Origin: Candidatus Pantoea gossypiicola
GTDB lineage: Bacteria > Pseudomonadota > Gammaproteobacteria > Enterobacterales > Enterobacteriaceae
Assembly (NCBI RefSeq): GCF_008632075.1
Contig: NZ_VWVM01000006.1
Coordinates: forward strand, 124,001-188,000
Direction: 5' to 3'
Length of the DNA: 64,000 nt
Part shown: piece after piece, positions 9,263 through 17,789 of the stretch
Layout of the letters: the number at the start of each line of letters is the position of its first letter
Numbering within the stretch: the first letter of the stretch is position 1
Made by a program: the position numbers and the translations under genes
Notes under the pieces: model-generated
Database searches by the model: none
The model's input: only the letters and a program-made list of their open reading frames with translations
Told to the model about the DNA's origin: nothing

Positions 9263-10264
9263 ATGAAACAGGTTGTCTACACCGCCAGTCCCGAGAGCCA
9301 GCAGATTCACGTCTGGCAGATGAATGATGAGGGTGCGCTGACGTTGCTTCAGGTGATCGATGTCGCCGGCCAGGTTCAGCCGATGGTGGTGAGTCCGAAA
9401 CGCGATTTTCTCTATGTCGGTGTGCGTCCCAATTTTCGCGTGCTGGCGTTCCGGATTGCCGCCGATGGCACGCTGACCGACGCCGGTCAGGCACCGCTGC
9501 CGGGCAGTCCGACCCACATTTCCACCGATCGTGAGGGCCGCTTCCTGTTCTGCGGTTCCTACAATGATGCCTGCGTCAGCGTCAGCCCGATTGGTGATGA
9601 TGGCATTCCACAGGCCCCGCTGCAGGTGATCAACGGCCTGGATGGCTGCCACTCGGCCAATATCGATACCGATAACAAGACACTCTATGTACCAGCACTG
9701 AAGCAGGACCGCATCTGTCTGTTTGCGCTGGGCGCAGACGGTCAGCTGACCCCGCGCAGACAGGCGCAGGTCACAACGGTAGAGGGCGCAGGCCCGCGTC
9801 ATATGCAGTTCCATCCGGGCGGGCAGTTCGCTTACTGCGTTAACGAGCTGGACAGCACGGTTGAGGTCTGGGCATTAAATACCGGAGAAGGCGAAGCTGA
9901 AAGCGTGCAGACGCTGGATATGATGCCGCCTGATTTCAGCGGCACGCGCTGGGCAGCCGATATTCATCTGACGCCGGATGGCCGTTTCCTCTATGCCTGC
10001 GATCGCACCAGCAGCACGCTGGCGATTTTCAGCGTCAGCGAACTGGGCGATGAACTGACGCTGGAAGGGTTCCAGCCGACGGAAACGCAGCCGCGCGGGT
10101 TCAATATCGATCACAGCGGACGCTTTCTGGTGGCGGCGGGACAGAAATCGCATCACATCGAAGTCTATGCGATTAGCGAACCGAAAGGGCTGTTACAGCC
10201 GCTGGGACGTTATGCGGTAGGGCAGGGCCCGATGTGGGTGGTGATTCACCAGCTGCAGGCGTAA
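9263..10264 (+). CDS. pgl: 6-phosphogluconolactonase (beta-propeller type)
   Basis: Pgl hydrolyses 6-phosphogluconolactone to 6-phosphogluconate in the pentose phosphate pathway. The product is a seven-bladed propeller of the YbhE/lactonase family, with [17 protein letters not shown] at the start and repeated blade motifs such as [23 protein letters not shown] and [20 protein letters not shown] and TQPRGFNID are conserved. An ATG at 9221 is in frame, but the ATG at 9263 has AAGGAG seven bases ahead and matches the E. coli N-terminus, giving 333 residues against 331. Confidence 0.95.
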   Translation: MKQVVYTASPESQQIHVWQMNDEGALTLLQVIDVAGQVQPMVVSPKRDFLYVGVRPNFRVLAFRIAADGTLTDAGQAPLPGSPTHISTDREGRFLFCGSYNDACVSVSPIGDDGIPQAPLQVINGLDGCHSANIDTDNKTLYVPALKQDRICLFALGADGQLTPRRQAQVTTVEGAGPRHMQFHPGGQFAYCVNELDSTVEVWALNTGEGEAESVQTLDMMPPDFSGTRWAADIHLTPDGRFLYACDRTSSTLAIFSVSELGDELTLEGFQPTETQPRGFNIDHSGRFLVAAGQKSHHIEVYAISEPKGLLQPLGRYAVGQGPMWVVIHQLQA

Positions 10265-10277
10265 CGCATCCTGAAAA

Positions 10278-10303
10278 ACGCCTCTCCTGAGCGGGAGAGG
10301 CGT
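10278..10303 (+). terminator. hairpin after pgl
   Basis: A 10-base perfect stem ACGCCTCTCC / GGAGAGGCGT lies 13 bases after the pgl stop. There is no clear T-run after it, so it may act as a transcript-end hairpin rather than a classical terminator. Confidence 0.55.
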
Positions 10304-10352
10304 GAGATTGTTAACGAAGTCTGCCACTGCCAGCTATGAGATCGTGCAGACA

Positions 10353-10460
10353 CAGGGAACAGGGTCAGATCAGAAAGACGCAAAAGCCGCCATCCATGGC
10401 ACGCTCGGCCCGCGCCATCCCTGGCGCGGGACGCTTTCCTCTTCTGACCCTGTTCCCTGC
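10353..10460. repeat. nested palindromic intergenic element
   Basis: Two 17-base arms (CAGGGAACAGGGTCAGA and its complement) at 10353-10369 and 10444-10460 face each other. Inside lies a second perfect 9-base stem CCCGCGCCA / TGGCGCGGG at 10409-10430. The 108-base unit sits between pgl and ybhB without an ORF. The architecture resembles enterobacterial intergenic palindromes of the REP/ERIC/miniature-element kind, but no second copy was noticed in this window, so repeat status in the genome is inference. Confidence 0.5.
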
Positions 10461-10519
10461 TATTTAAGCTAATGCGTTGCTGCCAGATCATTTAGCTTTG
10501 GGTTTGTCAGTTGTCAGTC

Positions 10520-10996
10520 TTACTGATAATTCACGGTCAGTGAGGCGCTCGCCAGTGCGTGAAAATGCACTTTAAAGCCGACCATTGCGCCACTGGCGTC
10601 TTCATCCACCTCAATCGTCTCCACATCCAGCGCATGCACGGTGAATATGTAGCGATGGGTTTCGCCCTGTGGCGGTGCCGCGCCACCATAGCCCGCCTGA
10701 CCAAAATCGGTACGGGTCTGAATTGCGCCTGCTGGCAGTGACGCTTTGCCGGAACCGGCACCCTGCGGCAGTGATGTGGTGCTGACCGGAATATTCGCTA
10801 CGACCCAGTGCCACCAGCCGGAACCCGTCGGCGCATCAGGATCGTAGCAGGTCACCACAAAACTTTTGGTCCCTTCCGGGGCCGCTTCCCAGGCAAGATG
10901 GGGAGAAATATTCTCGCCCTGATAACCCATGCCGTTGAAAACATGCTTTTCTGGCATCTTCTCACCGTCATTAAAATCCTGACTAAAAACGCGCAT
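10520..10996 (-). CDS. ybhB: YbhB, PEBP/RKIP-like protein
   Basis: YbhB is a small cytoplasmic protein of the phosphatidylethanolamine-binding (PEBP, Raf-kinase-inhibitor-like) family with no firm bacterial function. The family core is present: ISPHLAWEAAPEGTKSFVVT, the ligand-site DPDAPTGSGWWHWVVANIP and the GGAAPPQGETHRYIF loop. The frame opens with GTG at 10999, but the following ATG at 10996 is better spaced from AAGGAG and gives 158 residues, equal to E. coli. The ybhB-bioA order also matches E. coli. Confidence 0.93.
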   Translation of the reverse strand: MRVFSQDFNDGEKMPEKHVFNGMGYQGENISPHLAWEAAPEGTKSFVVTCYDPDAPTGSGWWHWVVANIPVSTTSLPQGAGSGKASLPAGAIQTRTDFGQAGYGGAAPPQGETHRYIFTVHALDVETIEVDEDASGAMVGFKVHFHALASASLTVNYQ

Positions 10997-11071
10997 CACA
11001 TCTCCTTAACTGTCGATGAATAGCCTTTCATCATAACCAAAAGCGCCATCAGTGCCAGCGGTCAGCCCGCT

Positions 11072-12376
11072 TCAGGCGGCAAAATGTTGCGAATGTGCCA
11101 GTGCGTTGCCAATGGCCTGCACCAGCTGACTCAACGCCTGGGGCGTGATGATGTAGGGCGGCATCAGGTAGATCAGGCGGCCAAACGGCCGGATCCAGAC
11201 ACCCTGTTCAACAAAGAATTGCTGCAGCGCCGCCATGTTGACCGCCTGGTGTGTTTCCACTACGCCAATCGCCCCCAGCACGCGCACCTCAGCCACCTGC
11301 GGTGAACGGCGCAGCGGCAACAGCTCAGCCCGCAGCTGCTGTTCGATCGCGGCTACCTGACGCTGCCAGTGACCGTCCGCCAGCATGCTCAGGCTCTCCG
11401 CCGCCACCGCGCAGGCCAGCGGATTCCCCATAAATGTCGGGCCATGCATAAAACAGCCTGCCGCGCTGCGGCTGATGGTATCAGCCACCTCGCGGGTGGT
11501 CAGGGTCGCCGCCAGCGTCATCATGCCGCCGGTCAGTGCCTTTCCGACGCAGAGAATATCCGGGGTAATACCCGCATGTTCACAGGCAAAGAGCTTACCG
11601 GTGCGGCCAAATCCCGTGGCGATCTCATCCGCAATCAGCAGCACGCCATAGCGATCACACGCTTCCCGGACCTGCTGCAGATAGCGCGGATGATAGAAAC
11701 GCATCCCGCCTGCACCCTGCACAATCGGCTCCAGGATCACCGCCGCCAGCTGCCTGTGATGCTGTTCGATCAGCCGGGCAAAATCCTCGACGTCGCGCGC
11801 ATCCCATTCATCATCAAAACCGCAGGCCGGTGCCGCCGCAAAGTGGTGCTCAGGCAGATAACCGCGCCACAGGCTGTGCATCGAGTTCTCGGGATCACAG
11901 ACCGACATCGCGGCAAAGGTATCGCCGTGATAGCCGCGCTTGAGCGTCAGAAACTGCTGACGCGTCTCACCCCGGCCCAGCCAGTACTGCAGCGCCATTT
12001 TCATCGACACTTCCACCGCGACCGAGCCGGAATCGGCCAGGAAAACGCACTCCAGCGCCTCAGGCGTCATCGCCACCAGTTGACGGCAGAGCGCCACTGC
12101 TGCCGGATGGGTAATGCCGCCAAACATCACGTGCGACATCTGCGTGACCTGCTCCGTCAGCGCCCGGTTCAGGCGCGGATGGTTGTAACCATGAATCGCC
12201 GCCCACCACGAGGACATGCCATCCACCAGCTCACGGCCATCGGCCAGCTGCAGCTGAAAACCCTGCGCGGCGACGACCGGGTAGCAGGGCAGCGGATCCT
12301 GCATCGAGGTGTAGGGATGCCAGATATGCTGGCGATCAAAACGGGCATCATCCAGGGCGAAAACAGAGGTAGTCAT
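11072..12376 (-). CDS. bioA: adenosylmethionine-8-amino-7-oxononanoate aminotransferase
   Basis: BioA transfers the amino group of S-adenosylmethionine to KAPA, making DAPA, the third-last step of biotin synthesis. It is a class III PLP aminotransferase: [15 protein letters not shown], the cofactor loop [24 protein letters not shown] with the PLP Asp, and the Schiff-base Lys in CVGKALTGG. The frame extends upstream to 12487, but that would run through the operator; the ATG at 12376 gives [10 protein letters not shown], matching family N-termini, and 434 residues. It is transcribed divergently from bioBFCD over the BirA operator. Confidence 0.96.
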   Translation of the reverse strand: MTTSVFALDDARFDRQHIWHPYTSMQDPLPCYPVVAAQGFQLQLADGRELVDGMSSWWAAIHGYNHPRLNRALTEQVTQMSHVMFGGITHPAAVALCRQLVAMTPEALECVFLADSGSVAVEVSMKMALQYWLGRGETRQQFLTLKRGYHGDTFAAMSVCDPENSMHSLWRGYLPEHHFAAAPACGFDDEWDARDVEDFARLIEQHHRQLAAVILEPIVQGAGGMRFYHPRYLQQVREACDRYGVLLIADEIATGFGRTGKLFACEHAGITPDILCVGKALTGGMMTLAATLTTREVADTISRSAAGCFMHGPTFMGNPLACAVAAESLSMLADGHWQRQVAAIEQQLRAELLPLRRSPQVAEVRVLGAIGVVETHQAVNMAALQQFFVEQGVWIRPFGRLIYLMPPYIITPQALSQLVQAIGNALAHSQHFAA

Positions 12377-12381
12377 CGGAG

Positions 12382-12414
12382 TTGTAAACCAAAATAAAAA
12401 AATATAGTTTACAA
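12382..12414. promoter_or_regulatory. BirA operator between bioA and bioB
   Basis: TTGTAAACC at 12382-12390 and GTTTACAA at 12407-12414 form the BirA half sites, separated by a 15-16 base AT-rich spacer. This follows the consensus TTGTAAACC-N15-GGTTTACAA with one mismatch in the right arm. The BirA-biotinyl-AMP dimer would repress both divergent transcripts. Confidence 0.9.
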
Positions 12415-12462
12415 GTATACCCCTGCTTTCTGTCGGGATGACACCCTTTTCTGGAGTACGTA

Positions 12463-13494
12463 ATGGCTCAACGCTGGACAATTGCACAGGCGCAAGCGCT
12501 GTTTGAACAACCTTTTCTTGAACTGATGTTTAAAGCGCAGCAGGTGCATCGTCAGCACTTCGACCCGCGCCAGGTGCAGGTCAGTACCCTGCTGTCGATC
12601 AAAACCGGTGCCTGCCCGGAAGATTGCAAATATTGCCCGCAGAGCGCGCGCTACAAGACCGGCCTGGAGTCGGAACGTCTGATGGAAGTGGAAGAGGTGC
12701 TGACCTCCGCGCGTCAGGCCAAAGCCGCCGGTTCGACCCGTTTTTGCATGGGTGCCGCGTGGAAAAACCCGCACGAGCGCGATATGCCTTACCTGGAAAA
12801 AATGGTTGAAGGCGTAAAGGCGATGGGAATGGAAACCTGCATGACGCTCGGTACGCTCAGCGATCAACAGGCGCAGCGGCTGGCGGGCGCGGGTCTCGAT
12901 TATTACAACCATAACCTCGACACCTCACCGGAATTCTACGGCTCTATCATCACTACCCGCAGCTATCAGGAACGTCTCGATACGCTGGGCAAAGTGCGTG
13001 ACGCCGGTATCAAAGTCTGTTCGGGCGGCATCGTCGGCCTGGGCGAAACCGTGAACGATCGCGCCGGTCTGCTGGTGCAGTTAGCCAATCTGCCGACCCC
13101 GCCGGAGAGCGTGCCGATCAACATGCTGGTGAAGGTCAAAGGCACGCCGCTGGCGGACAACGATGACGTAGAGCCGTTCGATTTTATCCGCACCATCGCG
13201 GTGGCGCGCATCATGATGCCGACCTCGCATGTGCGTCTCTCCGCGGGCCGCGAGCAGATGAGCGAGCAGACTCAGGCGATGTGCTTTATGGCCGGGGCGA
13301 ACTCGATTTTCTACGGCTGCAAGCTGCTGACCACGCCGAATCCGGAAGAGGATAAAGACCGCGTGCTGTTCCACAAACTGGGGCTGAACCCGGAGCATAC
13401 CCACACCCAGCATGGCGATCAGCAGCAGGAAGAACAACTCAGCGAGCAGCTCTTGCATGCTGACACTGAACAGTTCTACAACGCGGCGCTGTAA
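12463..13494 (+). CDS. bioB: biotin synthase (radical SAM)
   Basis: BioB inserts sulfur into dethiobiotin, the last step of biotin synthesis, using a [4Fe-4S] cluster and a sacrificial [2Fe-2S] cluster. The cluster motif [10 protein letters not shown] is present near residues 53-62, with [19 protein letters not shown] and the GGIVGLGE loop; RLSAGRE carries the Arg ligand of the [2Fe-2S] site. Length 343 is close to E. coli (346). Its TAA shares one base with the bioF ATG. Confidence 0.98.
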   Translation: MAQRWTIAQAQALFEQPFLELMFKAQQVHRQHFDPRQVQVSTLLSIKTGACPEDCKYCPQSARYKTGLESERLMEVEEVLTSARQAKAAGSTRFCMGAAWKNPHERDMPYLEKMVEGVKAMGMETCMTLGTLSDQQAQRLAGAGLDYYNHNLDTSPEFYGSIITTRSYQERLDTLGKVRDAGIKVCSGGIVGLGETVNDRAGLLVQLANLPTPPESVPINMLVKVKGTPLADNDDVEPFDFIRTIAVARIMMPTSHVRLSAGREQMSEQTQAMCFMAGANSIFYGCKLLTTPNPEEDKDRVLFHKLGLNPEHTHTQHGDQQQEEQLSEQLLHADTEQFYNAAL

Positions 13495-14645
13495 TGAGCT
13501 GGCAGCAACGACTTCAGCAGGGGCTGGCGCAGCGCCGTGCGGCCGATGGCTGGCGACAGCGTCGAATCATCGATCAGCAAGCCACCCGCACGTTAGAGAG
13601 CGGCGGCCGCCGTTATCTTCACTTCTCCAGCAATGACTATCTCGGTTTAACCCGCCATCCGGCGGTGATTGCGGGCTGGCAGCAGGGCGCAGCGCTGGCG
13701 GGTGCGGGCGCGGGTGCCTCGGGACACGTCACCGGTTATCACCGTCAGCATGCCGAACTTGAGGCCCAGCTGGCCGACTGGCTGGGCTACGACCGCGCGC
13801 TGCTGTTTATCTCCGGGTTCGCGGCCAATCAGGCGGTAATTCATCTGCTGGGGGAGAAAAACGATCGCATTCTGGCCGATAAGCTCAGTCATGCCTCGCT
13901 GCTTGATGCCGCCAGCCACAGCCCGGCGCAGCTGCGCCGTTTCAGTCACAACGACCCGGAGAGTCTGGCAGCACGGCTCGCGTCACCCTGCGAGGGCGAG
14001 ACGCTGGTGGTGACCGAAGGGATTTTCAGCATGGATGGCGACAGCGCGCCGCTGGCTGCGCTGGTACAACAGACGCAGCAGGCACAGGGCTGGCTGCTGG
14101 TAGATGATGCGCACGGCATCGGCGTGGTGGGTGAGCAGGGGCGCGGCAGCTGCTGGCAGCAGGGCGTTAAGCCGGAACTGCTGGTGGTCACCTTTGGCAA
14201 AGCGTTTGGCGTCAGTGGTGCCGCACTGCTGTGCGATGCGGATACCGCCGACTATTTCCTGCAGTTCAGCCGGCATCTGATCTACTCCACCGCCATGCCC
14301 GCTGCACAAGCCACCGCGCTGCAGGCGGCGCTGCGCGAAGTTCAGCGGGGCGATGCGCTGCGCCAGCAGTTGCAGCAGAACATTGCGCATTTCCGGCGCG
14401 GGGCGGCCTCGCTGCCGTGGCGATTGATGGACTCTGCCAGCGCGATTCAGCCGCTGCTGATAGGTGAAAACAGCGATGCAATGGCGCTCTCTCAGCGGCT
14501 GGCGGAGGCGGGCTGCTGGGTCAGTGCGATCCGACCGCCTACCGTGCCGCCGGGGACGGCCCGGCTGCGTATTACCCTGACTGCGGCACATCGCCCTGAA
14601 GATATCGATGTGCTACTGGAGGCGCTGTATGACGCTGCGGGTTGA
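13494..14645 (+). CDS. bioF: 8-amino-7-oxononanoate synthase
   Basis: BioF condenses pimeloyl-ACP with L-alanine to give KAPA, using PLP. The 383-residue protein has the alpha-oxoamine synthase features [14 protein letters not shown], the PLP-stacking region [23 protein letters not shown] and the Schiff-base Lys in [11 protein letters not shown]. It begins at the last base of the bioB stop and overlaps bioC by 17 bases, indicating translational coupling along bioBFCD. Confidence 0.97.
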   Translation: MSWQQRLQQGLAQRRAADGWRQRRIIDQQATRTLESGGRRYLHFSSNDYLGLTRHPAVIAGWQQGAALAGAGAGASGHVTGYHRQHAELEAQLADWLGYDRALLFISGFAANQAVIHLLGEKNDRILADKLSHASLLDAASHSPAQLRRFSHNDPESLAARLASPCEGETLVVTEGIFSMDGDSAPLAALVQQTQQAQGWLLVDDAHGIGVVGEQGRGSCWQQGVKPELLVVTFGKAFGVSGAALLCDADTADYFLQFSRHLIYSTAMPAAQATALQAALREVQRGDALRQQLQQNIAHFRRGAASLPWRLMDSASAIQPLLIGENSDAMALSQRLAEAGCWVSAIRPPTVPPGTARLRITLTAAHRPEDIDVLLEALYDAAG

Positions 14646-15384
14646 TAAGAAGGCGGTAGCTCGCGCCTTTGGCCGGGCGGCCAGTCATTATGATGCCCAT
14701 GCTGCGCTGCAACGGCTTAGCGGCGATGCGCTGCTGGCTCGCGCACCGGCTCACAGCGGCGTGCAGCTGCTGGATGCCGGGTGTGGCACCGGCTGGTACA
14801 GCAGGCTGTGGCACGAACGCGGCAAACAGGTGACGGCGCTGGATCTCTCTCCGCAAATGCTGCAACAGGCACGCCGCAACAACGCAGCCCAGCACTATCT
14901 GGCGGGCGACATCGACGCACTGCCGCTGGCGGATAACAGCTTTGACCTGGTCTGGAGCAACCTGGCGGTGCAGTGGAGTGACGATCTGCCCGGCGCGCTG
15001 GCCCAGTTCCGGCGCGTACTACGACCCGAGGGCACGCTGCTGTTTTCTACGCTGGGCGACGGTTCGTTGCAGGAGGTACATGAAGCCTGGTCCCATCTGG
15101 ATGCGTTACCCCATGCTAACCGCTTTCTCAGCGAGACGCAGATTGCGGCGGCCTGCCACGCAGAGCAACTGTATTGCAGCGCGGAAAGAGTGACGCTGCA
15201 TTTTCCCGATGCGCTCAGTGCCATGCGTTCGCTGAAAGGGATTGGCGCGACCCATCTGCATCAGGGCCGCGACGGGCAGCTACTCACCCGACAACGGCTC
15301 AACCAGTTAGAGGCACACTGGCCGCGCGATCGTCACGGCTATCGCCTGAGTTACCATTTAATCTATGGAGTCACGCTTTCATGA
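14629..15384 (+). CDS. bioC: malonyl-ACP O-methyltransferase
   Basis: BioC methylates malonyl-ACP so that fatty-acid enzymes can build the pimeloyl chain. The class I SAM-methyltransferase motif [11 protein letters not shown] is near residue 48, with [18 protein letters not shown] and NLAVQW following. The start at 14629 ([18 protein letters not shown]) fits family N-termini; the in-frame ATG at 14608 would add seven unrelated residues. Length is 251 residues, as in E. coli. The matching esterase BioH is not in this window. Confidence 0.94.
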   Translation: MTLRVDKKAVARAFGRAASHYDAHAALQRLSGDALLARAPAHSGVQLLDAGCGTGWYSRLWHERGKQVTALDLSPQMLQQARRNNAAQHYLAGDIDALPLADNSFDLVWSNLAVQWSDDLPGALAQFRRVLRPEGTLLFSTLGDGSLQEVHEAWSHLDALPHANRFLSETQIAAACHAEQLYCSAERVTLHFPDALSAMRSLKGIGATHLHQGRDGQLLTRQRLNQLEAHWPRDRHGYRLSYHLIYGVTLS

Positions 15385-16052
15385 AACGGTTTTTTATTAC
15401 CGGCACCGACACCGAAGTCGGTAAAACGGTCGCCAGCGGCGCACTGTTGCAGGCGGCGGCTGCCGCGGGCTACCGCTGTGCAGGCTACAAGCCGGTTGCG
15501 TCAGGCTGTGAGATGACGCCTGAAGGCATTCGCAACAGTGATGCGCTGGTGCTGCAGCGCTTCAGCAGCGTGCCGTTGAGCTACCAGCAGGTCAATCCGC
15601 TGGCGTTTATGGAACCGACCTCGCCGCACATCGTCAGCGCCGAAGAGGGCAGGCCGATCACTCATCTGGCACTGTCAGCAGGTCTGGCGGCGCTGGAGCC
15701 GCTGGCAGACTGGATTCTGGTGGAGGGGGCGGGTGGCTGGTACACCCCGCTGTCAGAGACGCACACCTATGCGGACTGGGTGGTCAGCGAACAGCTGCCC
15801 GTGATTCTGGTGGTGGGAATTAAGCTCGGCTGCATCAATCACGCCATGCTCACCGCCGAGGCGGTGCGCGCGTGCGGTCTGCCGCTGGTGGGCTGGATTG
15901 CCAATACCGTCGAGCCGCCAGGCAAACGCTATCAGGAATATCTCTCCAGTCTGAAGCAGCGACTGCCTGCCCCCTGTCTGGGTACGATTCCGTATCTCAC
16001 CGATGCGGCGCAGCAGGCCTCCTGTGGACACTATCTGACGCTGCCAGAGTAA
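15381..16052 (+). CDS. bioD: dethiobiotin synthetase
   Basis: BioD closes the ureido ring of biotin, making dethiobiotin from DAPA, CO2 and ATP. The P-loop GTDTEVGKTVAS lies at residues 7-18, followed by YKPVASGC, LVEGAGGWYTPLS and the nucleotide-site PPGKR. The ATG at 15381 overlaps the bioC stop (ATGA) and yields 223 residues, the family size; an earlier in-frame ATG at 15174 lies inside bioC and is rejected. It is the last gene of bioBFCD. Confidence 0.96.
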   Translation: MKRFFITGTDTEVGKTVASGALLQAAAAAGYRCAGYKPVASGCEMTPEGIRNSDALVLQRFSSVPLSYQQVNPLAFMEPTSPHIVSAEEGRPITHLALSAGLAALEPLADWILVEGAGGWYTPLSETHTYADWVVSEQLPVILVVGIKLGCINHAMLTAEAVRACGLPLVGWIANTVEPPGKRYQEYLSSLKQRLPAPCLGTIPYLTDAAQQASCGHYLTLPE

Positions 16053-16174
16053 AAGCCTGGCCCCACAGACTTTTTGTTTTATCAGTCTCAGCCTGTGCAG
16101 TGCTTGCCCGCCTGAACGTCAGGTTATTCGGTGCTGTCTGCATTCCTGACATCTGCCAGGGCAGAGACTCAGCG

Positions 16175-16897
16175 TCAGGCGACCGTCAGCCACTTATCCA
16201 CGGTGTGGTCATCGAGCTGCTCCATGCTGCCCTGCGCCACATTACGGCCACGGTGCAGCAGCAGGAAATAGTCCGCCACCCGCCGAATCAGCGACAGGCG
16301 CTGCTCCAGCAGCAGGATGGTCAGCCCGTAGTCGAGGTTAAGCCGGCGGATCAGGTTGCCCATCTCCTCTTCCAGCCACGGCGACATCCCATCGGTCGGC
16401 TCATCCAGAATCAGCAGTTTGGGCTGCAGCACCAGCGCGCGCGCCAGGGCCAGCTGTTGCTGCTGATCAATGGGCAGATCGCCGCTGCGTTGCTGGCGCA
16501 GTGAGTAGAGCGCCGGGAACAAATCAAATACCATTTCAGGAATGGCACGATGACGGTCGCGCTGGCTGGCTCCCGCCAGCAGGGCAATCAGCAGGTTATC
16601 TTCCACGCTCATCTGGGTAAAAATATGGCGGCCCTGAGGCACATAGCCGATGCCCATCTGCGCCCGCTGTTCGGCCGGTTGCAGCAGCAAATCCTCCGGC
16701 GGCGAGCCATCCTCTTTCCAGGAAATTGTGCCGCTGTTAATCGGCAATCTGCCCATAATGCAGTTGACCAGCGTGGTTTTGCCCATGCCGGGACGGCCCA
16801 GAATGCCGGTGCAGGTGCCAGGCGACAGCTCCAGATCCACATCCCACAGAATATGGTTCTGACCGTAAAATTGATTTACCGAACGTAGACTCAGCAT
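16175..16897 (-). CDS. orphan UrtE-like ABC ATPase with altered signature motif
   Basis: The 240-residue protein is related to UrtE/LivF-type ATPases (urea or branched-chain amino acid uptake). Walker A is GRPGMGKTT at residues 34-42, the Q-loop is YVPQGRHIF (85-93), and Walker B is LLILDEPTDGM (161-171). The ABC signature, normally LSGGQ before QQQLA, reads LPIDQ (141-145): the serine and both glycines are replaced, although the frame and flanking QQQQLALARAL are intact. No urtABCD, permease or binding-protein genes lie nearby; it stands alone between bioD and uvrB. It may be a degenerating transporter part, or an ATPase with another role. Family is fairly sure, function unknown. Confidence 0.75.
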   Translation of the reverse strand: MLSLRSVNQFYGQNHILWDVDLELSPGTCTGILGRPGMGKTTLVNCIMGRLPINSGTISWKEDGSPPEDLLLQPAEQRAQMGIGYVPQGRHIFTQMSVEDNLLIALLAGASQRDRHRAIPEMVFDLFPALYSLRQQRSGDLPIDQQQQLALARALVLQPKLLILDEPTDGMSPWLEEEMGNLIRRLNLDYGLTILLLEQRLSLIRRVADYFLLLHRGRNVAQGSMEQLDDHTVDKWLTVA

Positions 16898-17345
16898 CTG
16901 ACACTCTCCTTCCCGATCATTAGCCTGATTGCTTCCGCTCTTTGTCGTCTGGCAAACAAGTCATCAGCAACGGCAGCCTCACCATTGCAGCACAGTGCGC
17001 GTAAAGCGCGGCGACGTTACTGACTCCTGCAATTCCCAGGCCAGATCTTAAAACGGCCCTGTTTCCTGCTGCAGTGCGCCGTATCAGGAACAAAAGGTGA
17101 GAAAAACTTATCAATTTCCCATGGTCATCACGCGCCTGCACTTTTACAGTGCCTGCGGGCGCTGTTTGTGGTGCAGACGTGCTGCAGTCATGCAGAATGT
17201 CTGATTAAGAATCTTAGTGTAATGGTGAGAATTTGCGTGCCATGCCAGAAGACAGATTAAAAATGCAGAATAATCCGTCAGCGGTTGACGCGAAATTTAA
17301 CGCAAAAAAAATTATTTTGACCGGGGCGGGAGGGCAGGGAAAAAT

Positions 17346-17403
17346 TATACACAGCAGATGGCGGCGGGGCTGCCATCACTTATCCACCATTCCTGTGGAT
17401 AAC
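17346..17403. promoter_or_regulatory. cluster of three DnaA-type boxes
   Basis: TTATACACA at 17346-17354 and TGTGGATAA at 17395-17403 (minus-strand TTATCCACA) are perfect fits to TTATNCACA. TTATCCACC at 17381-17389 differs at the last base, and forms an inverted pair with the third box. They lie about 390 bases before uvrB. DnaA binding is inferred from the motif only. Confidence 0.5.
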
Positions 17404-17693
17404 CTTGTGCATTAGGTAATGAAAACCGGTTGGAAGCGAGGAAATACGCGGCCTGGTAACATAATGACGAGATTCTGGCCTTATAAGCTTAAGTCAATAA
17501 AATCAGCTGGTTATCAAAAAACAAGCCTGCGAATTCTCTGTCAGGTAACCGAACTGTAATTTTGTGACGTTCTATTGACAAATGTTAAATCCGATCCTGG
17601 TCTGGGGATAACATTGCGCAACTGGCTTTACAATGACACGCCTGCAATGCGGGTAAGCTTAGTACGGTCCTGATTGCATCAATCCTGCCCGAT

Positions 17694-17713
17694 TACTGTT
17701 TTTATATCCAGTA
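17694..17713 (+). promoter_or_regulatory. LexA box of uvrB
   Basis: TACTGTTTTTATATCCAGTA matches the SOS-box consensus CTG-N10-CAG in an AT-rich palindrome and lies 77 bases before uvrB, as in E. coli. A likely -10 hexamer TATTAT overlaps its right end. Confidence 0.88.
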
Positions 17714-17789
17714 TTATTTTCTGGCAAAATCACCATAGCAGAGTAAAATAAGTGCCTGCCCGCCGACTTCTCCAGCAGGAAATGCATTC

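Larger units (their letters stand above)
16898..17789. other. 892-base gene-free region upstream of uvrB
   Basis: No convincing coding frame is seen. It holds the promoter side of the UrtE-like gene, three DnaA-type boxes (17346-17403) and the uvrB promoter with a LexA box (17694-17713). The last 100 bases follow the E. coli uvrB leader closely (CTGCCCGCC, AGCAGGAAATG). The part from 16920 to 17340 shows no recognised site. Confidence 0.6.

Noticed and set aside
16920..17141. 73-residue minus-strand open frame upstream of the UrtE-like gene
   Set aside because: No family resemblance, no ribosome-binding site and no conserved residues recognised.
17575..17605. TTGACA as a possible uvrB -35 box
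   Set aside because: No acceptable -10 hexamer at 16-18 bases; the LexA-linked promoter nearer the gene fits better.
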